Shown here: positions 1 to 5,956 of the stretch, piece after piece
Numbering within the stretch: the first letter of the stretch is position 1
Layout of the letters: each line of letters starts with the position of its first letter
Assembly (NCBI GenBank): GCA_002390045.1
Contig: DGSB01000020.1
Span: 13,672 to 20,302 of the forward strand
DNA length: 6,631 nt
Direction of reading: 5' to 3'
From: Fibrobacter sp. UBA4373
GTDB lineage: Bacteria > Fibrobacterota > Fibrobacteria > Fibrobacterales > Fibrobacteraceae
Made by a program: the position numbers and the translations under genes
The notes under the pieces: generated by a model
What the model was told of the DNA's origin: nothing
The model's input: the letters and a program-made list of their open reading frames with translations, nothing else
Database searches by the model: none

Positions 1-21
1 TTTTTCAAATTTTCTCGATTC

Positions 22-414
22 TTAGTCCGACAGCTTGTTCCAGTCGAGGACTCCCTTACGGTAGAGGTAAAGGTATCCGCTTTCGAGAATGAGCAAGAAG
101 GCGAGAAGCACAACAAGCAGGCTCCAAGGGCTCGAAAGGAAAACGACGGCGAGCGGGTAGAGGAAAGCGACTTCGATATCGAAAACCAAGAAGAGCATGG
201 CGACCATGTAATACTTGATCGGGTAGCGTTCGTTTGCCGTTCCTGCGACATGGGCAAGACCGCATTCATAGGGTGTACCCTTGATCGTCGTATTTTTGAG
301 TCGACCCGGATGAAGGATCCAGTTCGAAAAGAGGAGAAGCAGGGGGACTGCCACAGCCAAGATGACGAGAATCGTCAATGCAAAAGTCGAATCGAAAATT
401 TCTACGTTACTCAT
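22..414 (-). CDS. nuoA: NADH-quinone oxidoreductase subunit A (complex I, NuoA/ND3 family)
   Basis: A 130-residue membrane subunit of respiratory complex I, which couples NADH oxidation and quinone reduction to proton export. Three hydrophobic segments are visible, at about residues 10-34, 66-92 and 96-118. The loop after the first carries the family signature YECG (49-52), whose Cys matches the conserved loop Cys of ND3. The second segment contains the hallmark acidic pair D79 and E81 within the run FDIEVAF. The C-terminus shows the usual RKGVLDW motif (119-125). Length is normal for the family. The ATG start is supported by AAAGGA ending 4 nt upstream. The gene begins 17 nt after the stop of the rhomboid-like gene, so it is probably cotranscribed with it. 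The rest of the nuo operon should lie beyond the left edge, since only 21 nt remain after the stop. Confidence 0.96.
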   Translation of the reverse strand: MSNVEIFDSTFALTILVILAVAVPLLLLFSNWILHPGRLKNTTIKGTPYECGLAHVAGTANERYPIKYYMVAMLFLVFDIEVAFLYPLAVVFLSSPWSLLVVLLAFLLILESGYLYLYRKGVLDWNKLSD

Positions 415-431
415 AGTATCCTTTAAAATAG

Positions 432-1835
432 CTATTTCGAAAGCAGTTTGCGAGCTTCATTTGCCAAAATGTCGCTAGAGTCCATTTGAATGACCTTTTC
501 GAGGGCTTCTCGGCCCTTTTCTTCTTCCAAATGTTCTCTTAAACGAAGATCTCCCACGTAAAACAGGCCCCGGCGGCGAACTTTTTCGTCTTTTTCGACG
601 GAGATTCCCTTTTCGTACAGATCCACTGCTATTTTGGGCAATTTCTTTTTGATCGCTTCGGACCCCCAGGACATCCATACCATTCCCGGAATGGTAAAGA
701 AGAAGTGCGGGTAGAGCATGGATTCGACCGTTTTTTCAATCGCGGGAATATCCAAAGGATTTTCGCGGAAGAGAAGCCCAAAGTATTTAGAAAGGATCTC
801 GCTTGCGTGTTCGTATTCCGCCTTGTTGGCCAAATCGATTGCGTCTTTTAATTCTTGGCGGGTACGAATTTTGGGATCGATGACGGTTTCACTTGGGACG
901 GAAGATCCTTTTTTCGAAGAAGAGGCGCTGCCGGTGAAATGGGGCACGTGAACGCCGAGAACGGCACCGATTCCAAAGAAGATGACTTCGAGAATCGCGA
1001 CCCAACCGTAAAGATTCGGGTTTAGGTTCCAGTTGGTCAAAACGTCTGCGCAAAGAATGGCGATGGCGCCTGCTGTCACAGGTTTTGCCACGGTATTTTT
1101 GGGGCCAAACGCGACAATTCCTAAAAGGATAGAAAGGGCAAGGCTCATTCCCATGTAAGGCGTGTCGGAGTATCGTTCAAAATACGAAAGAGAAAGGGTT
1201 CCAGCAAAAGCAAATCCGCTGATTAAAATTCCGATGGCAAAGAAAAGGCTGCTTTGCAAGTATCCCCAACGTTTTTCCATGAATTTCATCGCGAACAAAA
1301 ATCCTATCGCAAAAAAGACAAAGGATAATGCATTTGGGAACAGGAACCAGCAAGTCAATAGCGAAGCGAAACTTGAATCTTCTGGAATATAGAAGAGCTG
1401 GTATTTGGGAATGTTTTTTGTATAGCCTTGGATGTAACGCTTGAGTTCTTTTTTGTAAAGCTTTTCGTCGGGGGCGACTTCGTTCACGGCGTAAGACTTT
1501 TTCCCGGTCGTTTCCCACCAGGCTTGGAAATCTTCCGTCATCTGGGCGATGCGTGTTTCCGGTACGAGCGTCGGATTGTTCGCATGGAACTTTTTCATGA
1601 ACGCATCGCGTTCTTCCGTATAAATTTTTTCTGTCGGCTCCACTCCGACATCCTTGAATTTTTGGGCCCCTTCGGATTCCCAGTAGGCGTCAAATTCCTT
1701 GAGCGCGGCGCGGTCCCGAGACCATTCGGCAAGCTCCGGTGCATATTGAATTTTGAGATTCAACACCCCTAAAAAAAGAACGAATACAATGCAAATCGTC
1801 AATGGAGATTTGCAGAACGCAAGAATACGAGCCAT
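432..1835 (-). CDS. Rhomboid-fold membrane protein with duplicated periplasmic domain and cytoplasmic helical tail; probably inactive as a protease
   Basis: A 467-residue protein with an N-terminal TM helix (about 8-28), a large loop (30-155), five more TM helices (about 157-183, 192-214, 226-244, 250-268, 276-297) and a soluble C-terminus (about 310-467). By charge, the loop is periplasmic and the C-terminus cytoplasmic, as in rhomboids. Compared from memory with E. coli GlpG, the TM2 Asn is kept (N168) and EKRWG (187-191) matches the EKRLG after TM2. GMS (229-231) sits where the catalytic GxSG serine belongs. The oxyanion His of TM2 is F164, and the TM6 catalytic His falls at N274 in NLYG. 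The periplasmic loop is a gapless 43-residue tandem duplication (46-88 and 101-143). The tail is helix-rich and TPR-like. Upstream spacing is 14 nt with GAGG 5 nt before the ATG. The fold call is fairly firm; the loss of activity is inferred. Confidence 0.72.
   Translation of the reverse strand: MARILAFCKSPLTICIVFVLFLGVLNLKIQYAPELAEWSRDRAALKEFDAYWESEGAQKFKDVGVEPTEKIYTEERDAFMKKFHANNPTLVPETRIAQMTEDFQAWWETTGKKSYAVNEVAPDEKLYKKELKRYIQGYTKNIPKYQLFYIPEDSSFASLLTCWFLFPNALSFVFFAIGFLFAMKFMEKRWGYLQSSLFFAIGILISGFAFAGTLSLSYFERYSDTPYMGMSLALSILLGIVAFGPKNTVAKPVTAGAIAILCADVLTNWNLNPNLYGWVAILEVIFFGIGAVLGVHVPHFTGSASSSKKGSSVPSETVIDPKIRTRQELKDAIDLANKAEYEHASEILSKYFGLLFRENPLDIPAIEKTVESMLYPHFFFTIPGMVWMSWGSEAIKKKLPKIAVDLYEKGISVEKDEKVRRRGLFYVGDLRLREHLEEEKGREALEKVIQMDSSDILANEARKLLSK
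1407..1535 (-). repeat. Second copy of 43-residue periplasmic repeat in the rhomboid-like protein
   Basis: Encodes residues 101-143. It aligns without gaps to residues 46-88 of the same protein, with identical F, A, W, E, G, V, P, E, K, Y, E, N and P at equivalent positions (13 of 43 by eye). It is a protein-level repeat; the DNA has diverged. Confidence 0.75.
1572..1700 (-). repeat. First copy of 43-residue periplasmic repeat in the rhomboid-like protein
   Basis: Encodes residues 46-88, 55 residues ahead of the second copy. The core pattern is F-x-A-x-W-E near the start, V-x-P-x-E-K-x-Y in the middle and N-x-P at the end. It is probably a small helical bundle unit outside the membrane. Confidence 0.75.
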
Positions 1836-1849
1836 ATAAGCCTCGAAAG

Positions 1850-2962
1850 TTATTGCCGTTTAGTTTCTCCGCGGTATTCCCGCAGCTGATTCCACAAGAA
1901 GTCCGTATTGACATCGCGGTAGCCGAGAGCGTTCACGCGTTCGCGCAGCTTGTGGGCGATGTTAAAAAGGTTTTCGCTTTTCTGCATCCGTTCAATGCTG
2001 TCGAATGTGGTCAGTTGGTCGATCCAATCGTGAATTTCCGGGAATCGGTCGTCGTAGAAAGTGTTTTCGCGACCGGTACGCAGATATTCGAGATAGCGTT
2101 CCGTGATGTGGTAATGGTCTTCCGTAAAAATCTTGATCGTATCCGGGAAAGGGTTCTTTCCGGTCAGATACTCATGCATAATAATGCCAAAGCTAAAGTA
2201 GTCGACGGAGCTAGAAAGGTTTTCTCCCATCACGGCTTGCTCCGGAGCGCTGTAGGCGGGGGTCATTTGTCCGCCGTATTCCGTCACGCTTTCACGAAGC
2301 TTTGCCTGGGCGTAACCGAAATCGCATACCAGAATTTTATGGTTGTTGATGTGCGTCGGATCTTGGCACAAAAGAAGATTCTTGGGCTTTAAATCCTTGT
2401 GTACAATCTGGTAGTAGTGCAGTTGGCTGATGGTATTCGCCAGGTAGGCGATCTGAGCCACGCGCGGAACCAGCTCGTCTTTCGAGATGTCATGCTTGAA
2501 CATCTTGTCGAGCGAGCAACCTTTGATCAGTTCCATTTTCAAATAGGGAAGTCTACCGGCAATGCCGCCTCCCAAGCTTTGAACGACGCCTTCTACGTTT
2601 GTTGCGCGGATCAAATTGTTAATGCGGATTTCATCCTCGAACGAACTGATAATCATGTTCAGACGATGTAAACGGTTCGGTCCAGGAGGCACATAATATT
2701 TGCAGAATTTGATGACGATGTTGCGTTCGCCGTGGCGTTCATCATCGCCGGGACGCTCAATCCAATAACTGGCTCGGAACAGATCGTTCGTCCCATCTAG
2801 GGTCAAACGGTCTAGCAACTGGATTCGTTCTACCGCACCGCTGTGCAAATACACGGGGTTGTGGTCGAGCCACCACTGGTAATCGTCCATCGTGTAATGC
2901 TCGCGGACGGCGAGTTTACGCGAAAGACGGTCAAAAAATTCTGCAAAACGATTTTCAATCAC
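1850..2962 (-). CDS. Hanks-type serine/threonine protein kinase, soluble
   Basis: A 370-residue predicted cytosolic kinase with no TM segment and no PASTA-like sensor. Residues 1-45 form an N-terminal extension, the kinase domain spans roughly 46-300, and a helical tail follows. Visible kinase elements are the VAIK-type lysine in IVIK (K85), candidate alpha-C glutamates E109/E111, the catalytic loop HKDLKPKN (188-195; D190, N195), the DFG motif (D214), APE (239-241) and the helix-F Asp D254 before SFG. The glycine loop around LDGTNDLF (55-62) is poor in glycine. The HRD arginine is Lys, so this is a non-RD kinase. The start is GTG; an in-frame TAA 9 nt upstream leaves no better upstream choice. 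I see no Shine-Dalgarno sequence, so translation may be coupled to the LOG gene ending 13 nt before. The rhomboid-like gene follows after 14 nt. The substrate is unknown. Confidence 0.9.
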   Translation of the reverse strand: MIENRFAEFFDRLSRKLAVREHYTMDDYQWWLDHNPVYLHSGAVERIQLLDRLTLDGTNDLFRASYWIERPGDDERHGERNIVIKFCKYYVPPGPNRLHRLNMIISSFEDEIRINNLIRATNVEGVVQSLGGGIAGRLPYLKMELIKGCSLDKMFKHDISKDELVPRVAQIAYLANTISQLHYYQIVHKDLKPKNLLLCQDPTHINNHKILVCDFGYAQAKLRESVTEYGGQMTPAYSAPEQAVMGENLSSSVDYFSFGIIMHEYLTGKNPFPDTIKIFTEDHYHITERYLEYLRTGRENTFYDDRFPEIHDWIDQLTTFDSIERMQKSENLFNIAHKLRERVNALGYRDVNTDFLWNQLREYRGETKRQ

Positions 2963-2975
2963 GCGCGCAATTTAG

Positions 2976-3803
2976 CTATTTGTGGTAGCCAAAGAAGTGG
3001 AGCCCAGCCTTGGAAGGGAGTTTCTCGTGTTGCTCAAGCCTCTGGGTCACATACGCATAAGCATCACCGATATCGCTTGTCATATGGAAAATCTTCAGAT
3101 CTTCCGGATTGATCATGCCGGTGTCGACAAGGAAGTCCCAATTTAAGAGTGTTCTCCAGTACTCTTCGCCGAAAAGTACGACGGGAACCTTGTTGTGCAG
3201 CTTGTTCGTCTGAATCAAGGTCAATGTTTCGAAAAGTTCGTCCAAAGTTCCGAATCCGCCGGGGAATACGATCAAGGCGCGGGCCTTGAACATAAACCAG
3301 AATTTGCGGATAAAGAAGTAGCGGAACTGCAGGTTCGCTTCCGGATCGATGTACGGGTTCGCATGCTGTTCGTAAGGCAGCTTGATGTTGAAACCTGTCG
3401 ACGGCACGCCGGCATCGTGTGCACCACGGTTTCCGGCTTCCATAATGCCCGGGCCGCCACCGGTGCAAATTGCATAACGGCTTTCTTTGTGCTTCTTGAT
3501 CCAAGCTCCAAACAGTTTGGCGAGCATGTGAGCAGCGTCATAATATTCAGCCACTTTGGAAAGCTTTTCCAAACGCTTGATTTCTTTGGGATCCTTGGCG
3601 GTTTTCAACTTCTTTTTCAAGTCTTTTGTCCCGATTGTTCTCGCGGAACCGAACATGACGATCATATTGTCGATGCCGGCTTCTTCGAGGACGACGCCTG
3701 GTGCCCGGAATTCCGAAAGAATGCGGACTTGGCGACCTGCGTCGCTTTCCAAGAACTTTGTGTTCAGATACGAGAGTTGCGGTTCTGTTCTTTTGGAAAC
3801 CAT
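2976..3803 (-). CDS. LOG-family protein (TIGR00730-like; nucleotide 5'-monophosphate phosphoribohydrolase fold)
   Basis: A 275-residue soluble Rossmann-like protein. It carries both family signatures: GGGPGIMEA (115-123), followed by N-R-G-A, and PGGFGTLDE (181-189). The conserved R161 and R166-K167 lie between them. In LOG enzymes these motifs bind and cleave a nucleoside monophosphate into base and ribose 5-phosphate; older annotations often call them lysine decarboxylases. This version has a longer N-terminus than plant LOG, with a charged Lys-rich insert at about 58-83 after the FGSAR strand (51-55). The start is ATG with AAGGAG 6 nt upstream. It is the first gene of the leftward run, with the kinase 13 nt downstream. 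The substrate cannot be read from sequence, and any link to the kinase or complex I is inference from position only. Confidence 0.88.
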   Translation of the reverse strand: MVSKRTEPQLSYLNTKFLESDAGRQVRILSEFRAPGVVLEEAGIDNMIVMFGSARTIGTKDLKKKLKTAKDPKEIKRLEKLSKVAEYYDAAHMLAKLFGAWIKKHKESRYAICTGGGPGIMEAGNRGAHDAGVPSTGFNIKLPYEQHANPYIDPEANLQFRYFFIRKFWFMFKARALIVFPGGFGTLDELFETLTLIQTNKLHNKVPVVLFGEEYWRTLLNWDFLVDTGMINPEDLKIFHMTSDIGDAYAYVTQRLEQHEKLPSKAGLHFFGYHK

Positions 3804-3809
3804 AAAAAA

Positions 3810-3815
3810 CTCCTT
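3810..3815 (-). promoter_or_regulatory. Ribosome binding site of the LOG-family gene
   Basis: On the minus strand AAGGAG lies 6 nt before the ATG at 3803. It is the strongest Shine-Dalgarno match in the leftward operon and fixes the start of its first gene. Confidence 0.8.
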
Positions 3816-3821
3816 GCTTTA

Positions 3822-3849
3822 TTCATTTTCAAAATACACCCAAAATGAA
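3822..3849. repeat. 8-bp perfect inverted repeat in the divergent spacer
   Basis: TTCATTTT (3822-3829) and AAAATGAA (3842-3849) are exact inverted copies separated by 12 bp. They lie just upstream of the LOG gene, and the spacer holds a TATTTT (minus strand, 3836-3831) that could be its -10 box. The repeat could be an operator. It could also be chance in an A/T-rich spacer. Confidence 0.35.
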
Positions 3850-3933
3850 AAAGGGAATCATTTTTTTTGAATGCAAGTTTTTTAGATTGTTTTGCGGAAG
3901 TTTCACCGCCTTTTCAGGGAAGCAAAGTTCCGT

Positions 3934-5028
3934 ATGATTTTCCTTATTGTCTTCCTTTTGCTCGTCCTTTATCTGTTTTTTCATTTCCGGGCGGTAATCC
4001 CCGGGGTTCGGGGAACGCTGTTTTCGGCTGCCATCATTCTTTTGTTCGTCGGAGGTTTCTTTTTTCGGGAGTCCTTCGTCGGAGCGCTTGTGGGAGCCTT
4101 TTCGACGGTTTGGCTTTGCGAAGCCGCACTGGTCTTTATTATTTGGGATATCGTTCGCTTCTTGCACCGGATAGCTTATAGGAAACGGTTTGCGCCAGGC
4201 TGGTTGCTTCGGGGCCATCGAATCGCGTTCGCTTTGGGCCTTGCGACGACAAGCGTATTCTTCTTGATAGGTGTCCCGCTGAATTTGAATTACCGGATTC
4301 GGGACGCGCGCATCGTAAGTCCTGCTGTGGAAGAACCTTTTACCGCGGTGTTTTTCAGCGATTTGCACATAGACCCTCTTTTTTCCAAACAGAAACTGGT
4401 CCGCTTGGGCGCGGAACTCGATCGCATCGCGCCGGACTTCCTTCTCTTTGGCGGGGACCTTGCGGACGTGAATGACAAGGCGCTTTCTGAAATGGGGTAT
4501 GACTCTCTTTTTCGCCGTTTAACGCAAACGGCGAAAGTAGCCGCTATCGGAATCAACGGGAATCACGAAGCCTATGCGGAAAGATCTGGCTCGGAACCGG
4601 AAAACTGGATGCGTCGAAACGGAATGATCGTCTTGGACGATTCCACAATCTGCACATCTCTTGCCTGTTTTACGGGCAGAACGGACTTTCAGGTGGCGCG
4701 CGCTCGTGCGGTGGAACGCAAATCCTTGAAGGATCTTTTACCGTCGGATTCCGCAAAGCTCTGGATTCTGCTCGATCATCAGCCCAAAGGAATTGAATCG
4801 GAATATCGGGGAAGACTTCCGCTGCTTGGACTTTCGGGCCATACGCATAACGGGCAATTTTTCCCGGCTACCGCTTTGATCGGGTTCTTTTGGCGCCTGT
4901 CGGACGGTTTGGGAACTTTAGACAAAGTCCCGTGGATTGTATCCTCCGGGATCGACTCCTGGGGGCCTCCGGTTCGTGTCGGCAGTCGAACAGACATATG
5001 GGTCATCCATTTAGATCCTATCCGATAA
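3934..5028 (+). CDS. Membrane-anchored metallophosphoesterase (YkuE/YaeI-like calcineurin-type phosphohydrolase)
   Basis: A 364-residue protein whose N-terminal 120 residues hold about four hydrophobic helices, followed by a calcineurin-like phosphoesterase domain from about residue 135. All two-metal motifs are present: SDLH (D143, H145), GGDLAD (D175), GNHE (N210, H211), DHQP (H282) and GHTH (H303, H305). The C-terminal W-G-P-P-V-R segment is typical of the YkuE/YaeI group, some members of which act on lipid-linked substrates; the actual substrate here is unknown. I prefer ATG 3934. An in-frame TTG at 3892 would add 14 residues, but it has no ribosome site and lies close to a possible -10 (TAGATT, 3883-3888), whereas AGGGA stands at 3916-3920. 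The gene diverges from the LOG operon. The domain is certain, the start less so. Confidence 0.9.
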   Translation: MIFLIVFLLLVLYLFFHFRAVIPGVRGTLFSAAIILLFVGGFFFRESFVGALVGAFSTVWLCEAALVFIIWDIVRFLHRIAYRKRFAPGWLLRGHRIAFALGLATTSVFFLIGVPLNLNYRIRDARIVSPAVEEPFTAVFFSDLHIDPLFSKQKLVRLGAELDRIAPDFLLFGGDLADVNDKALSEMGYDSLFRRLTQTAKVAAIGINGNHEAYAERSGSEPENWMRRNGMIVLDDSTICTSLACFTGRTDFQVARARAVERKSLKDLLPSDSAKLWILLDHQPKGIESEYRGRLPLLGLSGHTHNGQFFPATALIGFFWRLSDGLGTLDKVPWIVSSGIDSWGPPVRVGSRTDIWVIHLDPIR

Positions 5029-5069
5029 ACGAATCCACAAAAAGACGTAGGGATGTTTATATTTAGACT

Positions 5070-5282
5070 ATGCTAGTTAAAATTTGGACAGATACTTTTA
5101 TCATTACGGGCGAAATCGATACGATGCGTGATGAACGCCTTACCGATTATGTCCGTGAAAATAAAGAATTTATCGCTGTAACGCAGGTGAACGTCACTGA
5201 CCGTGAAGGCAAGGATTTGTTCCGCACGCACTTCCTGAACGTCAGCACGAGTCACATCGAAATCATTCTTCCGGCAGAATGA
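5070..5282 (+). CDS. Small conserved-looking hypothetical protein, probably beta-rich
   Basis: A 70-residue acidic protein that I cannot assign a function. It opens with a strand-like run (LVKIWTDTFIITGEI), then a charged segment with RLTDYVRENKEF (24-35), an AVTQVNV strand and a C-terminal FLNVSTSHIEIILP pair of strands. The pattern suggests a compact beta fold with one short helix, and it resembles small domain-of-unknown-function proteins of bacteria, but I cannot name the family with confidence. There is no signal peptide or TM helix. It begins 41 nt after the phosphoesterase stop, so it may be cotranscribed. The ribosome site is poor: AGGGA at 5049-5053 is 16 nt from the ATG. M19 is a possible internal start, but it would cut off the first strand. 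A strong terminator follows at once, which supports a real gene. Confidence 0.72.
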   Translation: MLVKIWTDTFIITGEIDTMRDERLTDYVRENKEFIAVTQVNVTDREGKDLFRTHFLNVSTSHIEIILPAE

Positions 5283-5320
5283 TCCCCGGCGGAGGGTATC
5301 CGCCAAGGGGAGTTATTTTG
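5283..5320 (+). terminator. Intrinsic terminator after the small hypothetical gene
   Basis: An 11-bp G/C-rich stem is formed by TCCCCGGCGGA (5283-5293) and TCCGCC-AA-GGGGA (5299-5311, with a 2-nt AA bulge) around the loop GGGTA. The T-rich stretch GTTATTTTG follows at 5312-5320. It starts directly after the TGA stop. The convergent thioesterase gene ends at 5331, so the hairpin may also slow transcription from that side, although no T-tract follows on the minus strand. Confidence 0.88.
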
Positions 5321-5330
5321 TACGTAATGG

Positions 5331-5756
5331 CTAGACGGATTCGTTGAAGAATGCCTTGAGGAATGGCTCTGGCGCGTGGCGGCAGGGCTTGTCGTGCATT
5401 GTAAAGATGTGCGTCGTTTTTCCTGTTGTGCGCAGTTCTCCGTTCACAGTTACCTTATAGAAGAATGCAAAACGCAAGCGGTCGATTTGGGCGAGCTGCA
5501 AGTGAACGTCTACGATTTCTCCGTAACGGCACGGCTTAATGAATTGCGTTTCGATCGAAAGCAAAGGGCTGTGGTAGCCTTCTGCTTCAAATGCGGAGAA
5601 CGGAACTCCGTTTACTCTGAATATTTCCGTTCGAGCCTGTTCAAACCAGATGGCATAAACGGAATGGTGAACGATTGCCATCGCGTCGGTTTCCGCATAG
5701 CGGACTTCGATGTGGGCGGTGTATTCTATCGGGCTGTATTTGATTTCTTTTTCCAT
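5331..5756 (-). CDS. Acyl-CoA thioesterase of the hotdog fold (YbgC/4HBT family)
   Basis: A 141-residue cytosolic hotdog protein expected to hydrolyse acyl-CoA thioesters. The family signature is clear at residues 19-44: R-Y-A-E-T-D, then A-M-A-I-V-H-H, then Y-A-I-W-F-E-Q-A-R-T-E. D24 matches the catalytic Asp of the 4HBT/YbgC group, and E39/R42 match the conserved ER pair in the long helix. The usual Gly-Gly after the Asp is Met-Ala here, and a His-His pair (30-31) replaces the usual Tyr-His. Length is normal. The ATG at 5756 has a weak GGA 3-6 nt upstream. A TATACT hexamer (minus strand, 5770-5765) ends 8 nt before the start, so if it is the -10 the mRNA leader would be almost absent. The gene is convergent with the small hypothetical gene and divergent from the tRNA-tuf operon. 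Confidence 0.9.
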   Translation of the reverse strand: MEKEIKYSPIEYTAHIEVRYAETDAMAIVHHSVYAIWFEQARTEIFRVNGVPFSAFEAEGYHSPLLSIETQFIKPCRYGEIVDVHLQLAQIDRLRFAFFYKVTVNGELRTTGKTTHIFTMHDKPCRHAPEPFLKAFFNESV

Positions 5757-5810
5757 GTTCCAAAAGTATATAATTTGTTGATTCCGTTGAGGTTAGGAGA
5801 AGTTTAAGGC

Positions 5811-5867
5811 TTATTCACATTAGCAAACAAACTATTTACATTTTATCCACATTTTTCTTGTGGAAAA
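5811..5867. promoter_or_regulatory. Cluster of DnaA-box-like sites
   Basis: TTATTCACA (5811-5819) and TTATCCACA (5843-5851) both fit the bacterial DnaA box TTATNCACA exactly. TGTGGAAAA (5859-5867) is an inverted copy with one mismatch (TTTTCCACA). CTATTTACA (5832-5840) is a weak two-mismatch copy between them. The sites lie in an A/T-rich spacer and are followed by long A and T runs (5871-5899). They could bind DnaA for gene control of the flanking units or, less likely, form part of an origin. Confidence 0.5.
5843..5867. repeat. Inverted repeat formed by the second and third DnaA-like boxes
   Basis: TCCACA (5846-5851) and TGTGGA (5859-5864) are perfect inverted arms around a 7-nt T-rich loop. 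With its flanking A/T bases the element could act as an operator or form a weak hairpin. No proper U-tract follows on either strand, so it is not called a terminator. Confidence 0.55.
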
Positions 5868-5920
5868 TGGACAAAAAAACAGGAAAAAAGATTTTTTTCA
5901 TCGAAGTTTGGGTTTATTCC

Positions 5921-5949
5921 TTGACAAAATCCAAGAATCCATCTAGATT
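5921..5949 (+). promoter_or_regulatory. Sigma-70-type promoter of the tRNA-tuf operon
   Basis: A consensus -35 box TTGACA (5921-5926), a 17-nt spacer and a near-consensus -10 box TAGATT (5944-5949) predict a start at about 5955-5957. The bases after the -10 (TGCCGC) form a G/C-rich discriminator, as is typical of stable-RNA promoters under ppGpp and growth-rate control; that regulation is inferred from family knowledge. A/T-rich runs at 5871-5899 could serve as an UP element. It is the best promoter in the window. Confidence 0.88.
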
Positions 5950-5956
5950 TGCCGCA

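Noticed and set aside
1802..2392. A 196-residue open frame on the plus strand
   Set aside because: It is antisense to the kinase, which has all its catalytic motifs. No domain is seen in this frame.
3195..3848. A 217-residue open frame on the plus strand
   Set aside because: It lies antisense to the LOG gene, whose family motifs are unmistakable. The frame lacks a ribosome site and any recognisable domain, and is rich in Phe and Cys from mirrored codons.
3829..4368. A 179-residue minus-strand open frame across the divergent spacer
   Set aside because: It overlaps the start of the metallophosphoesterase, is highly charged and low in hydrophobic residues, and would place an extra gene over both promoters.
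5376..5807. A plus-strand open frame opposite the thioesterase
   Set aside because: It is a mirror of the hotdog gene, with no ribosome site and no domain.
5843..5867. Calling TCCACA/TGTGGA a terminator for either flanking gene
   Set aside because: The stem is short and A/T-poor only at its core, no gene ends next to it, and both flanking units read away from it.
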